Source: Tribonema minus
Taxonomy: Eukaryota; Sar; Xanthophyceae; Tribonematales; Tribonemataceae
Assembly (NCBI GenBank): GCA_017506865.1
Contig: JAFCMP010000513.1
Location: 248,001-312,000 of the forward strand
DNA: 64,000 nt
Direction: 5' to 3'
The position numbers and the translations under genes are program-made. The notes under the pieces were generated by a model. It saw only the letters and a list, made by a program, of their open reading frames with translations. It was not told where the DNA came from and did no database searches. Shown here piece by piece: positions 35,205 through 47,016 of the stretch. Within the stretch, counting starts at the first letter, position 1, and each line of letters starts with the position of its first letter.

Positions 35205-38200
35205 GTCTTCTTTGGTGTCAGCAAAGCCGGCACTACGAGCCTGGCGCACTGGCTCTCGCAGCACCCCCAAGTCAAATTCATGGGCGGCAGGTGAGGCCAC
35301 AAAGTCTTGTCTGCATCTCGGCAGTAGCAGTGCGTCACTCATACTTGTAGCATGGCACTGCACCAGCCCTTGCACAGCAGTGGTCTGTGCACCTCTGTGG
35401 CAGCAAAACAAGCTGCACTAATTAAATGACGCTGACTGAAGCACTTCAGAGCACCACTCGTTGCAAAACGGCGTTGTCCTTGCATGGCCTAAAGTGTGCA
35501 GTGGCGGTGCCTAATCACAGGTTTGTACCCATGATGAGCACGTCTCTCGGTGTTGTGCAAGCGGAACATGTGCAGCGCAGTCGATGATGCCTTGCCTCGC
35601 AAACCAGGGATGCCTTGCTTCGCAACACTGGCGATGCCTTGGCTCGGAACACCAATGACCGCTTGCCTCGGCAACCATCATATGCATGCGTATCACAAAT
35701 TGTTGCACCAGAGCCCTCTGCGCACGGCCACATCCTCATCGTCTTCTTCTCTCTACACCAGCTGAAGTTGCTCGTTTGCCTGCATTTTGTTGCTCTCTGC
35801 TGCCTTAGACCCAGCGAGTCACGCGCCTATCTCAAGGGCCGTACACTGGCGGATATACGCGAGCGCAGCAAGAGGCTGGCACCGTCAGCAGACCCCGTGA
35901 GCGACGTGGTGGTTGACTACACGCCGCACTACGCCATGGTGCCTGAGGTACGAGCACTGCCACTCTTGAAGCTACATCACGCGTGTTGATCGTGTACATG
36001 ACAAGTGTACATATGTTTGCCACTTGCCGCGTCTATGCACCTCAGGGCTCCTGCTTCAAAGCCACCTCAAGAATGTGTGATCAGTCTCTTGTACGCTCAC
36101 TACAATTATACCAAGTGGTTACTCTGCCTTGCTTCATCTCTTTCTGCAGGTGCCGTACCGCATCTGCCACCTGCTAGATTGCAGCAGCACCAAGTTCATC
36201 GTGCTCCTGCGCGAACCCGCGGAGCGTGCCATCAGCTCCTGGCGCTTCAAAGAGCGCTACAAGCTCAAGCGCGACCCCGAGGCCTACATCTCAGCGCTCA
36301 ACGCCATGCGGGCTGGCCAGCCAACAGCATCACACCACCATGCCCCGGAGCTGCTGACGAAGTCTATGGAGCGCGGTATGGCAAAAGCGGCGGAGTGGCT
36401 GGCGTGCGTTGAAGTTGAAGTTGCAGCAGCGGCGGCAGCAGGGCGCAATGTGACAGCGGACGCGATCGATCTGCAGCTGTGCAACGCGGTGCGCCTGTTT
36501 GAGGGGCAAGCGGCATATGAAGTCCCCTCAGATGGTGAGATGCAGCGGTTGAATGTTCTTGCCACTCGAGGTTTGGCATGATCTACATGTGCACTGTGGT
36601 CAGACGGAACTGTTGTTACACAGCGGCACCCTTGTTGCTTACACGCGGGGCTTGTATGCAGGAGGTGAGCAGGACAGGTAGTCAAACCTTGGCATCGTAT
36701 CCATGCCAGCTAAGTTGTCGGCAACAATATAGTGCGGAGTGGCTAAATCAACATAGCACAGAGCAAACAGTGGGTGTGCTTGCGCTGAACTTGGCTCTGT
36801 GTGCTGCAAGCATGCAATGAGTAGGGTATGCTATTCGTACATTGTGTGCTGCGCTTCTCAGGCCCATCAATTGAGCAAGGCCGCGAGCAGCTGCATGTTG
36901 TCAGCTTGAAGCGCCCATCAGCACTCGCACAGACAGCAGCAGATGAGTCCACACTGTGGGTATACGTCAACCAAACTGTATTGACCTTGTTCAATGTGCT
37001 GTATACTTTGTTCCTTGTCGGTGCAGGCTCATTGTCACTGCGCGACCACGTGGGCAAGTCAGTGTACTTCCTGCAGCTGTGGCGGTGGCTTTCACTTGTG
37101 CCTAGGCAGCAACTCAAGGCGAGTCAATGTGCTGACAGGCAGCCATTCAGGACATTCAATGTATTGTCGCAACAACTGCAGCGATAACACAGTGCCAGCC
37201 AGGTGGCAACGTGAGCCTGCTGTGTGATTTCTGTGCGGCGTCCAGGTTGCATGCGTTTAGGTACATCTGTCAACGGTTAACTGGACACTTTCCTCCTCAG
37301 CACTGCGTGTTACCTGGAGTGCACTTGTTGAAGCTGAAGTAGACGCGTCTCCGCTGTGAGACAACTTTTCCAATGATTGCTTTCCGCATGTTTTTGAGAA
37401 ACTGTTCGAATGATCGCTGTTCACATGTTGCTTGTCAGGTCTGATTGGCAGCACAAACTGCATACACCAAAGGTGATCCCATCCTCTGTACCTGTCCTCT
37501 ACCGAAGGGCACCTCACGTTGCGCATGGTGACTCATGAGCAACCCCGACTGTTGTCCGTCAAATGCGGCTTGACTTGTGCAGGTGCTGTACTTTGAGGAC
37601 ATGGTCAAGGACACACGGGCCACCGTATTTGATGCGCTGGCATTCATGGGGTTAGACCCCCTTGCAAGCAGGCATCACGAGGTCGCACCTGCCAACACAA
37701 CCTTGTATGGCGAAAGCGACAGGCAAGTGAGGTGGAATTACAGTGATGATCATGGCTACAAAGTGGTTTATGAATTGGTGTAGAACCTCACACTGTTTGA
37801 GATGAATGATGCGCTTGGCGTCAGGTAATCATGTCATCTTGGTCTGTTTGGGGCGATAGTGAGGCACATGTTAAGTCAAACAATGTACTCACCGGCAACA
37901 CGTAAAACTCAAGCACTCATTCACTTTAAAGCACGTCGGGTCAGTACCATATGTGCGCGAGCATAGAGGCAATCATGCTGCCTCCCTCGCAAGCATGAGT
38001 GGTCATTCAGTTGGCCCACAACGCTGCCTGCAGATGTTATGGCACGCCTTAAAACACTTCAATTTACTGTTCCTTCGCCAATGGGCTACCGAGCGTACGC
38101 AACCATCGACAGAAAAAACATCTGCACACTTCTGGAGCGTACTTGAGCAACGACGCCACTGGTACGTCCGCATCAATTGCTTGCTTTCGGGCCCTTCAGG

Positions 38201-39255
38201 GTAGACCAACTTACAATAGGTTTAACCTTCTAGAGTTTTTGCTGCGGCGGACACACGTGCAGTGGCGTCTATGTATAGCCTTGGCTGGATGTGGTCACCG
38301 CTGCTCTAGTCACATTGGTCGTCTCTGCACATGCACGCAGGCCTGAACGCAGCGGTCCAGACAGTGCCAAGTGGCAGGCAAACTACCACCTGTCCCTTGA
38401 GTACTGGGACAGCGTGCTATCAAAAAGATACAACCCCACCAGGCGCATACCAGAGCTGGAAGACCAGGTGAAGCCCTCACAGAATCACCCCCAAGCTGCA
38501 GTAGTCACTCTCAAGAAAGCAGCACCCTGAGGCACGCACAGTGCTGTAGGTACTACCGTAGACTCCTTCAATCATGAATGTTCCCAGTCTAGACCCCATA
38601 TTTGTCAATCGTCATCGCTGATCAGCCAGGCTTGAGAGCGGTGAGAACAAGAGACCTTGTCAGTGTGACCTACTTTTGTGTACTGAATGGCCCCATGCAC
38701 CAGGTCAATTTCCTGTCGATCTTGGAATGCCACTAAAAATTGCTTGACGATTGACGATGACATGATGACGATTGACGATGACATACAAGGCAAAATGGAT
38801 GACGCCATCACAATTCCCTCGGTTTCTGCGTGCCGATGTGCTGTCCTCGAACCTCATCAAGAGCATCATGCAACGTCACGGTAGCAGACGTGGTGAGCAA
38901 TGCCACTTTGCCACTCTGGCACATTGACGCCCGTAGGTCTTCATGATGCATGCACAGTGCAAGCGGTGGAAACCTTCACTTGCTCACCAGATTCAATGCT
39001 GTTTGAAGTACATGTAGCACACAGCAGCAAAGGCATCTGACACGTGTTGAAAACGAACGGAATCCTACTCCCATCAGCCACACCGCCAGATAGATTCACG
39101 TTAGTGATTTGTCACAAATCGTGCTGCCCCATGACTCCGCTCAGGTGACCTCCTACGACCGGGGTGCTCTCAGGCGCTTCTATGCTCCGCTAAATGCTGC
39201 ACTGGATGACCTGCTCATGATGGACACGGGGTACTTCACCGCCACCGGATCATGA
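35205..39255 (+). CDS. Carbohydrate-type sulfotransferase (5' exon(s) unresolved)
   Basis: Exons: 35205-35290, 35809-35947, 36150-36534, 37027-37118, 37583 to about 37736, 38341-38467, 39145-39255 (stop TGA). The first has the 5' PAPS-binding loop VFFGVSKAGTTSLAHWL; the third has the 3'-phosphate-binding motif KFIVLLREPAERAISSW. GKSVYFLQLWRWLSLVP then LYFEDMVKDTRATVFDALAF match the later sulfotransferase core ('L..Wl.yFPr.qilvl..EdL..dp'). The C terminus is LRRFYAPLNAALDDLL. The family transfers sulfate from PAPS to glycans or other acceptors, usually in the Golgi. An N-terminal membrane anchor should be encoded upstream but was not found. Phases agree through 37118; the donor of exon 37583 is uncertain (about 37736, phase 2). 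The intron after 37118 starts GC, not GT. The insert with AAAAAAG around 36.42 kb and a His-rich loop are variable. Confidence 0.85.
35586..35675. repeat. Intronic minisatellite, GATGCCTTG(C/G)CTCG units
   Basis: Three to four imperfect ~27-bp units built on GATGCCTTGCCTCGCAAAC within the first resolved intron of the sulfotransferase gene. Confidence 0.65.
38741..38790. repeat. Short tandem GACGATTGACGATGACAT units
   Basis: Two copies of GACGATTGACGATGACAT with spacer GATGA, inside the last intron of the sulfotransferase gene. No function is apparent. Confidence 0.6.
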
Positions 39256-41950
39256 AAGACCGTCAGCCTTGCTACACTCAACATGCAGGTGATCTCAACT
39301 TGTCTTTCTGCAACGTCAAATCTACACATGTACATGTTTCAGATTGCAGCTCGTTGCACCTTTTTGTTGTAATACGAAGTACTTAAAACTACCTTAGTGC
39401 TGCATGACTGGTTTTAGCCAAAGGGCTGCATTCAAGCATCAGGGTCTCACAATGGGCGTGTAAGGCGCCAAAATTGAGGACTTCCTGATGATTCAGTGAT
39501 TGCGCTACGGCTCAGAGCAATGCCGTTCTGCAATTTATGATGCGAGTGGACGACTGACCTGAGAATCTGCCGGCTGTACATGCTGGCAGGCAACACTGCA
39601 AGTACCGCGGTGCACACGCAGGAAGGCACATGAGAGTAGATGACGGCATTACAAAGGCTTGGTGATGGGGTAGAAGGCAACACAACGCCTGCGTCCAACG
39701 TCCTTGCATGTGTGGGATGCTGTGGGCAGCATTGCACCAAGTTTCACCAGTCCTAGAGGCGCCTCACGCTGGCAGGGTATGCTTCACGTGCATGAACTAG
39801 CGATGACACAAGGTCACGCGCCCTGCATCTCCTTGCAGTTGCGCATGTGTTTTGTGCATGTGCATTTCATACGATACACTGGCTGCTATTCGTGTAGCGC
39901 TTCACCAGATGTACCTTAAAGTATGGTCATGCACCTGCAAAACTTATGCGAGGTCCATCTTGCTTTTAGTACCATTCCTCATGGGCAAACATTTTGCTAC
40001 TTCTATGTAATTCTCACACGAACCGCATTTTGCTGTGTGCGTTTCCTGCAGAAAGTGCTTTGCACGGCGTTGAAGCACGCAAGATGCTCATGGACGCTTA
40101 GGATCACAAGGCAGTTCGAGTCGACTGCTGTGCCTAGGTCAGGCTCCACCGCCGCTGTCTGCCGCGATGAGCCCTTATCAGCTTCGGTAATGCTGGTGGA
40201 CTTCTGCATTGCAGCACCCCAGGTCAGCCGCAGTTGCCCCTGCTGCAGTGCACAGCACCGTGACGGCGCCCTTGTAATAGTCTGCTTGTCACGGCACCAG
40301 CCACGGCACCTGCCTTGGTTCGTACTGGGCGCATCTGGAGCAGCAGCACTTGTTGAGTAACGAAAGTCGCTTCACAAGTTGCACCAGGGCAAATCAAATG
40401 GGTACTGTACGGCATTTTCCCGGAGCAAGCGTACATGACAATTTCAGTCGATACTGCTGCGAGCGGCTGGTGTCATTAACTTGTTAACGGTCTGCGGTCT
40501 GTGGTGATGACTTGGGACATGATGAGACACGATGCACAGCAAAGCATGACCGCTTCGTGCTTGCGCATGTGTGGTTCTACATGGTCATGCTACAAAACCC
40601 CTGCAACGCGTCTTACTTGTGAGATTGCTCTGCACCACCTTGGCATGCTTGATGTTTGTTTGAGGGTAACACACTGTTCCTGTGCTCTGCTCTGCCTAAA
40701 ACGCCTCCTAGCCTGCCGAACATACGACGGTTCTTCGAGAGTCAGTGCGGACGACATACTTCAGAAGTCAATACGGTATTTATGCGCACACAGATGAACT
40801 TATCACGAAATGAATGGGTCATTATGTGCGATTCGTGCTGCTGTCATCGAGTATGCCTTTTTCCATGTCCCGCTTGCATGCACTGGGGGGGCACTGTCAA
40901 ACGCGTACTTCTCCTATGTGGCTAGCTGCGAAACATGCAGTGGCTCATGTGCGACGTTGGACTCGAGGTGTGCTCAGTGACAAGGTGCTGTTTGCTATGA
41001 TGCACCACCTGAATTCGGAGAGCCAGCTCACGCGACGCCGCGGTCGGACGGAGTGTATCCGAATGCACTGCTTCGACAAAGTGGGGGGGGGGGACGCTAG
41101 TGATAGGTGCATGGCATCGCGTCATCAGGTTGTTAGCTGGCGTGATCGGTCGTGCCGCTCTCGCAGAGGTGAGCAATAGCAGGCATCGCTAAACACATCG
41201 CTAAACACACACATGACAGTTTCACCCCATGCGCTGAAAGGACACGCAGATTGCACTTCAAGTGGAGAGAGCTCGTGAAGGAGCGTGTGTGTGTGCAAGT
41301 CTGCAGCAGCGGCGGCGCTGGCCGCTGCTGCTACTGTTCTTTACAGAGAGCTGCTGGTAGCATCAAGAACATTACGCTCGGAGCGCGGCGGCAGCAGCTT
41401 TACACATCACTTAACACAGGTGAGAGTTCGCGACCGCCAGGCATTATGACGAGCCAAAGCCCATGCCCATGACGGGTTTGCGAGTGTCCCCGACAGTCAT
41501 TTCTATTCGGGAACTCGACGTCGTGGATGCGGCGATGAGAACATGCGCTTTGCGAGCTGCATGCAATTGATCCGCAAGCTGACAGACGAGAGCTCGCACA
41601 GTTGGCCTGCTCAGCGCGCTATGCGGCGTCGCTGTGTCGTTTTGGTTGTAAGCAATATCAGACACTTGTGATTTCACATAAAGTCACCATTGTTGTCGCT
41701 ACTGTACCGCCTCCTGCCCCACTGGGCCAATCTGATGCCTCCATTCATGCTGTTTTGTGCTGCTGCCTGCCTGCAGCGCGTCGCATCGTGCAGCGCGTCG
41801 CATCGTGCGGCGTGCTTCCCTTCTGTCAGTATTGGCAATATATTCTGCCCGCCTGGCTGTGAGACGGAGGTAGGACCAGCAGGTAGGAACACAGGGTACT
41901 TCAGTACATTCGACAACAGCAGCACCGCCGGCAGTGGCGCGCCTGGCGAC
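39256..41950. other. Intergenic region; no supported gene
   Basis: Between the sulfotransferase stop and the TPR-Aha1 start codon I see no exon with convincing splice sites and protein-like composition. The part from about 41690 is open in the frame of the downstream gene and is probably its 5' leader. A GGGGGGGGG run lies at about 41085-41093. Confidence 0.5.
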
Positions 41951-44911
41951 ATGGCGTTGTTCGCGGACAACCCGCTACCATTGCACACAGATGTGTTCAG
42001 GGGCAACCCCACGGATCCCACAGACAAGTCCGCCTTGATAGAGGACATCCGGTCACGCGCTCGCGGTGCGCTTGCGGCGAAGAACTGCCCTCTGGCAGAA
42101 GCGCTCTACTCCAAGGGCCTCGAGCTCTCATCGGATGCCGCACTGTTTGCAAACCGCTCCGCGGCGCGCGTGGGCATGGGGAGGTTCCGCGAAGCCCTGG
42201 AAGACGCCGAGGCCGCCACCAAGCTCGACCCTCACTACGCCAAGGGCTGGTACCGGAAGGGGCAGGCGTGCGCAGGCATGGGCATGACAGCGGCGGCAGC
42301 AGACGCCTTTGAGCGCGCAGCGGCGCTGGAGCCAGCCAACGATGCCTGGCGCGCGCGCGCCGCAAAAGCGCGCGCTGCCACCACCGCCGCATCTGCCGCC
42401 AAACAGCCCGCTGCGGCCGCGACGGCGCCAGTGCTGCCGCCGCTGCAGCTGCGGAAGGCAGCATCACCAAAACCGTTGGCGGCAGCAGCACCGGTGGCGG
42501 CTGCAGACACCGGGCCTTCGGTGCAGCCGGCGAAGCCTTTGCGATCGCCGCGCACTCTCCGCCCGCTGTCACCCGGCACGCACCCGCTGCAGGGCAACAA
42601 CAGCGCCAGCAGCAGTGCGCGCAGCAGCAGCAGCGGACCGGGAGGCAGCGGCGGTGGCTGCAGCGCCGCTGACGGAGGCAGCAGCGGCGGCGGAGGCGGC
42701 AGCGGCGGCGGCGGCGGCCGCGGCGACGATGTCGCCGCGGCAGCGGCTGACATGCTGCGCGGGTATAAGAAGACGGCGGATGGGAGGGTGACGCCGTACT
42801 TCAGCAGGGAAGTGTCGGAGCAGGAAAAGGCCCTCATTGGGGACACCACGCCTCAGAGGATTGAAGCAGGGCAGGTGGAGGAGAAGGGGGGGGCAGCGGC
42901 GGCGAGCTCATGGAACCACACTGGCACCACGTGGGAGGTGAGATGCCTGCAGCATGTTGCCGCTGTACCGCCTCAGCTTTGTGTAAGTGGGGCTGTAGTG
43001 CTGCTACCGCCTGTGTGTGTCAGCACGGGACATTGGCGTGCTTCACAGCCGCCCTTTGCGCTCGCTTGCATGTCTTATGGTCGAGGGCAATGTCAGCGCT
43101 GCGCGCATTGCTTGCGTGGTGATCGCGCAGCTCGAGTCGGAGTACGCCTGGCATGCAGATCTCGAGAGCGGCACTGGCCATCTTATACATCCGCTGTTGT
43201 CCTTGCCCACGCACCATTACCTGTATCTGCATGCAAGATGGCGCCGTGGGGCGCTCGCCGCTCACCTGTGGAGAAGCAACACGCTGTTTAGATCTGCACG
43301 CACGTGTGTGAGGTTGCTGCGAGCACTGGCTTCCAACCGAGTACCAGTTCACCGCCCATTACTTAGAGTTCTCATAGTAGATACTATGTGTTCATTTGAT
43401 CTACTTGTAGGTTTCATGCACACAAGTAGTCAAGCGCCGTGGCCTCAATTCGTTGTGCAGCGTGGCTGACGCCTCATGTTGCGCTTAACACTGCCTTCAT
43501 GCTCAGGAGCGGAATGCAGGAAGCTGGTGTAAGCAGCGCCTGACGGACCTGCTGAGCAATGTTGAAGTTGAGACTCCCCCTGGCCGCATACACGTGACGC
43601 GTGTGGTTGGCATTGATGGGGACGCCTCAGTGATGATATCGCGGGGGAAACGCCGGTGCCTGTTTGAGTACAATGTCACGGTGAGTCACTTTAAGATCAA
43701 CTTGCGGCACGTTTTAAAGCGCAAAAGGGAGCGTCAATTGGCCTAGGTTGGGTTGAACAGGCGCTGAAGGGTACACGTAGCAGGTGCAAGGTCCATGTAT
43801 ATCACAACGTGGTCAGGCCGCTTGCCATCCGCTTGCGCTTTGGAGCTTTAACATGAAAAATGCAGCTGCTCAGTGGCACAATTGGGGCCACACTGAGGTC
43901 GCGTGATTTGTGTGCGGCAGTGTTGCACCAGTGTGACTACTGCCAAGCGAACATGCAAGGTACTGCTGGGTAGCTGATGCTTGTGTACAGCAATGCTACC
44001 ACATCAAACTTGTCCCAGCAAAGTTGTTATGCTCATCACACGTCAGATGGGAACAGCTTGACTATGTACATTGCATACAAAGCGGAGCAAGGACATGGTT
44101 AGGGTGGGGATGTACAATAGGCATTTTCACTTTCAGCAGTCAAGTTCTTCAATTGCCTTCGAAGTGTTCATAGTCTACATGTCGTTGTGGAATGACTACG
44201 TGAATAGCACGATCCTGAGGTCGCCAGTCTGAGTTATCATAGAGCTCATCACCAGCATGCCCACTCTATAGTTGAAGTTCTGAGGTATAGGTTGTCCCCC
44301 GTCATGTCCTGGGCAGGGCCATGCGCTGCTAGTGCTACGCCCTCTGTGAGCTACTGGTACGCTGAAAGGCCTGCGTACAACAAGTGTACTACGCCTGCGC
44401 ACAACAAAGTTTGGTATGCATTGTGCTGCTGACATTACATGTTTTGATTGTCACTTGCACCTGGCGCGGCTGAAGGTGCTGGGACAGCACTCTCACCAGC
44501 AGAGTCGCACGACCTTGTCATGCGAGGTGCTTCCCCCTCATTCAGCACCTTTGAGCCAATGGTGATTTCCCTTGCGTCACATGCCAGCTAGGCATATGCA
44601 TCCCACTAACGCAGCATCGCTGTACTCAGGCCTGACGACACATGACACACGCATGTGCTGTCCCTGCGGTTCAGGTGGAGTGGGAAGCGGAGTGGAACTG
44701 CGGCACGTGCAAGGGCGTCATGCAGTACCCCGACGTGAGCGACGACTGCGAGGGCAAGTACGAGTTTGCAGTTGAAGTTGACGCCGCCAGCCCCCCCAAC
44801 GCGCGCCCCTACGTCGACATCTTCATCAAGGGCGAGAGGGCGGGGCTGCGCGCTGCCATCAACGAGGCTTTTGCGGCCTTTGTGGACGAATTCAACACCA
44901 GAGATCAGTAG
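41951..44911 (+). CDS. TPR - Aha1 N-terminal domain fusion, predicted Hsp90 co-chaperone
   Basis: Three exons, all phase 0: 41951-42937, 43507-43680, 44675-44911, giving 465 residues. The start chosen is the ATG at 41951 (MALFADNPLP) because the TPR begins soon after; the frame stays open upstream to 41690. Residues ~28-140 form three TPR units with landmark motifs ALFANRSAARVGMGRFREAL and HYAKGWYRKGQACAGMG. The Asn, Lys and Arg used by two-carboxylate clamps (binding EEVD tails of Hsp70/Hsp90) are present, while the helix-A Lys/Asn pair is not obvious. An Ala/Ser/Gly linker follows to ~290. The C terminus matches the Aha1 activator domain: SWCKQRLTDLL, HVTRVVGIDGDASV, ISRGKRRCLFEYNVT, VEWEAEWNCGTCKGVM, and the final helix LRAAINEAFAAFVDEF. 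The canonical NxNNWHW start is not recognisable and RKxxK reads SRGKRR. The second Aha1 domain (AHSA1/SRPBCC) is absent. Confidence 0.88.
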
Positions 44912-47016
44912 ATTCACAGAAGATAGTACATAGCAGCCCATTCTCTCATGCAACCTCGCGATGTACCCCAACCTCACACACACACAGCCCCCTGCCCCCT
45001 CCCACCCCCCTAGTGACTGGCCCTCCCGCCATGTGCAGGAAATGACGCCTGCTGCTCCGCTACTGATTGCGCGTGAGCACGGCAGCTGTGTGCCAGTGAG
45101 CAATACTTTGCTAGGTCCTGTCTTGTCCTGCCAATTGCAAGACACCACCCGGGGAAGGGGGTGTGGCGCTTTTTCACTTGTATACTTTTCATATGCCTTC
45201 TGGCACTTTACGGTATGCACGGCCGCTGGCATATGCGACGAGAAGGCACACAGTCGGCGGCCCACTCTCTCTACTATGAAGTAGATTTTGAAATGTTTAG
45301 CAGTCGCGCATGCAGCGACGTGATGCGGTTTATGCTGCGGCGCGCACGGCGGTGCTGCGGTCCATGCACAGAATGTAATCACAGAGCCACTGTCTTTATG
45401 TAGCGCTGCGTGCTTGCGCTACGTCCTTTCATGCCATTATTCATCAAGTATATTGTCAGCTTGTCGTGTATGTGGTGGCCACTGAGTTGCCATGGTGATA
45501 GTTACACAGCTGGCTTGCCATATATCATTGGCTGCTGTCGTGTGCACTCAGCGGCAACACTTGGAGCGTCTGTTTAGAATCACCAGCATGCCAAGACTTT
45601 GAAGTGCCTGGCGATCACTGCTGTCAGCAGGTGACTGAAAGCTCCGACTATTTGGCTCACTGTGCTCCCTTCTGGCTCACACACCGCTGTCATACCGCAT
45701 TTGACAATCTGATGTCAGCATTGCAATTGGCCTTAGCTGTGTCACCTACATGTACACAAACCAAACTAGCACACAATATGATCAACAAATTTTGCTTTTC
45801 TCCGTCAGAACCGTTCCACGCACCGACTTGAAGTTGAAGTTGTACATAATTATTGGAATTTTGACCTCTTTACACACAGTTCGACTTAAGGCAGCCGGCA
45901 AGAAGCGGGAGTTAACGACGTAGTGCCTGACCATCCTCGCGCGCCCTTATCGCCAGGAGACGAGGTCGTTCTCTCCGCTTGGAAAAAAACGCACTGAGCG
46001 TGCCTGGACGCCACTTGTCAGGAAGCGCTGTTGGGAGTGGACATGCAGGCAGCTACAGCAGCAGCAGCTTTTCAGCAGGCAAGTCACTTTGCAGCTGCGT
46101 TGCTTCTGAGATGGATCAGCTGTATTTGGTACTCAAGTCAAGTCTTTCTCCGGTCCTTGTGTATGAGCTGTCGAAGGCTGTCTTACAACACGAGTTCGTG
46201 GTCCTACTGTAGTGTTCCTCCGTTGCGGGCAATGGTGAGCATGCACGCACAGCTTACACAGAAACTCCATCGTTGCACACACACTTCTCATGTGTGTGTG
46301 TACAACGATAAATCGTGTTTCCGATGTTCTCAACGCACTTCATGGCTGCGCCAACGCGATGCTCCTTTTGAAGCGGTTCCTGCTTGTGTGAGGGGAAGGA
46401 CATATGCAGTCTGATGCTGATCTTTTCAGCTACGGTAGGTACAGCAGTCTCAGGTTTCATGAGCATATATGTTTGTGCGCGAGCACATCACAGACCAGTG
46501 GGACTTGGAAATCAGTGAGCTGCTTTCTGCTGTCTTGCAAGAGTACTCATCCGTGATGCGGAAGGCTGGCACTTTCGAAACGTGGCAATTAAAGCAGTTG
46601 TGGGATGGCGCGTGCCGTTTCCCACCTCCACACAGCCCTGAGGAATTGTGTTGTATGTAGGCACATATACATAGATCGTGTGTATTCACATGAGAGCGTG
46701 GCCGCATACTACGTTTGTGGCCCCGCCTGCGTTGATTTTGGATGTCTCTCAGCGCCAACAGCGCTTCGTAGTGCGCGCCAAAAGCTGTTCGGCGCTCTCT
46801 TCAGCACCGCTTGCGCATTTTGACCGCGTTGATGCCGCTCAGTTCATGCAAACGCAGCCCGTGGGGACACCGGAGTTGTGGAAACACAAGAGCTGTTGCA
46901 CAGGTGTAGCACGGCATCCATTGTTCTGCTTTCGCTACATGACACGGGTGCTCACCCTCACACCTGATGCTGGTGCTTACATCTTCAACTGTGTCTGCAC
47001 CTTTCCCTTCGTGCAG
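44912..47016. other. Intergenic / 5' region of the LRAT-like gene
   Basis: Contains the 3' UTR of the TPR-Aha1 gene and presumably the first exon(s) of the LRAT-like gene. A plus-strand frame (46678 onwards, DRVDAAQFMQTQPVG) is open just before the first resolved LRAT exon but cannot be joined in phase, so I do not call it. Nothing else is recognised. Confidence 0.4.

Noticed and set aside
41997-42849. Long minus-strand frames opposite the TPR-Aha1 first exon
   Set aside because: Ala/Pro/Arg-rich antisense shadows of a GC-rich coding exon; no motifs.
46678-47016. Plus-strand frame as first exon of the LRAT-like gene
   Set aside because: Open and adjacent, but its only good donor (CACAG|GTGTAG) leaves phase 1 while the next exon needs phase 0.
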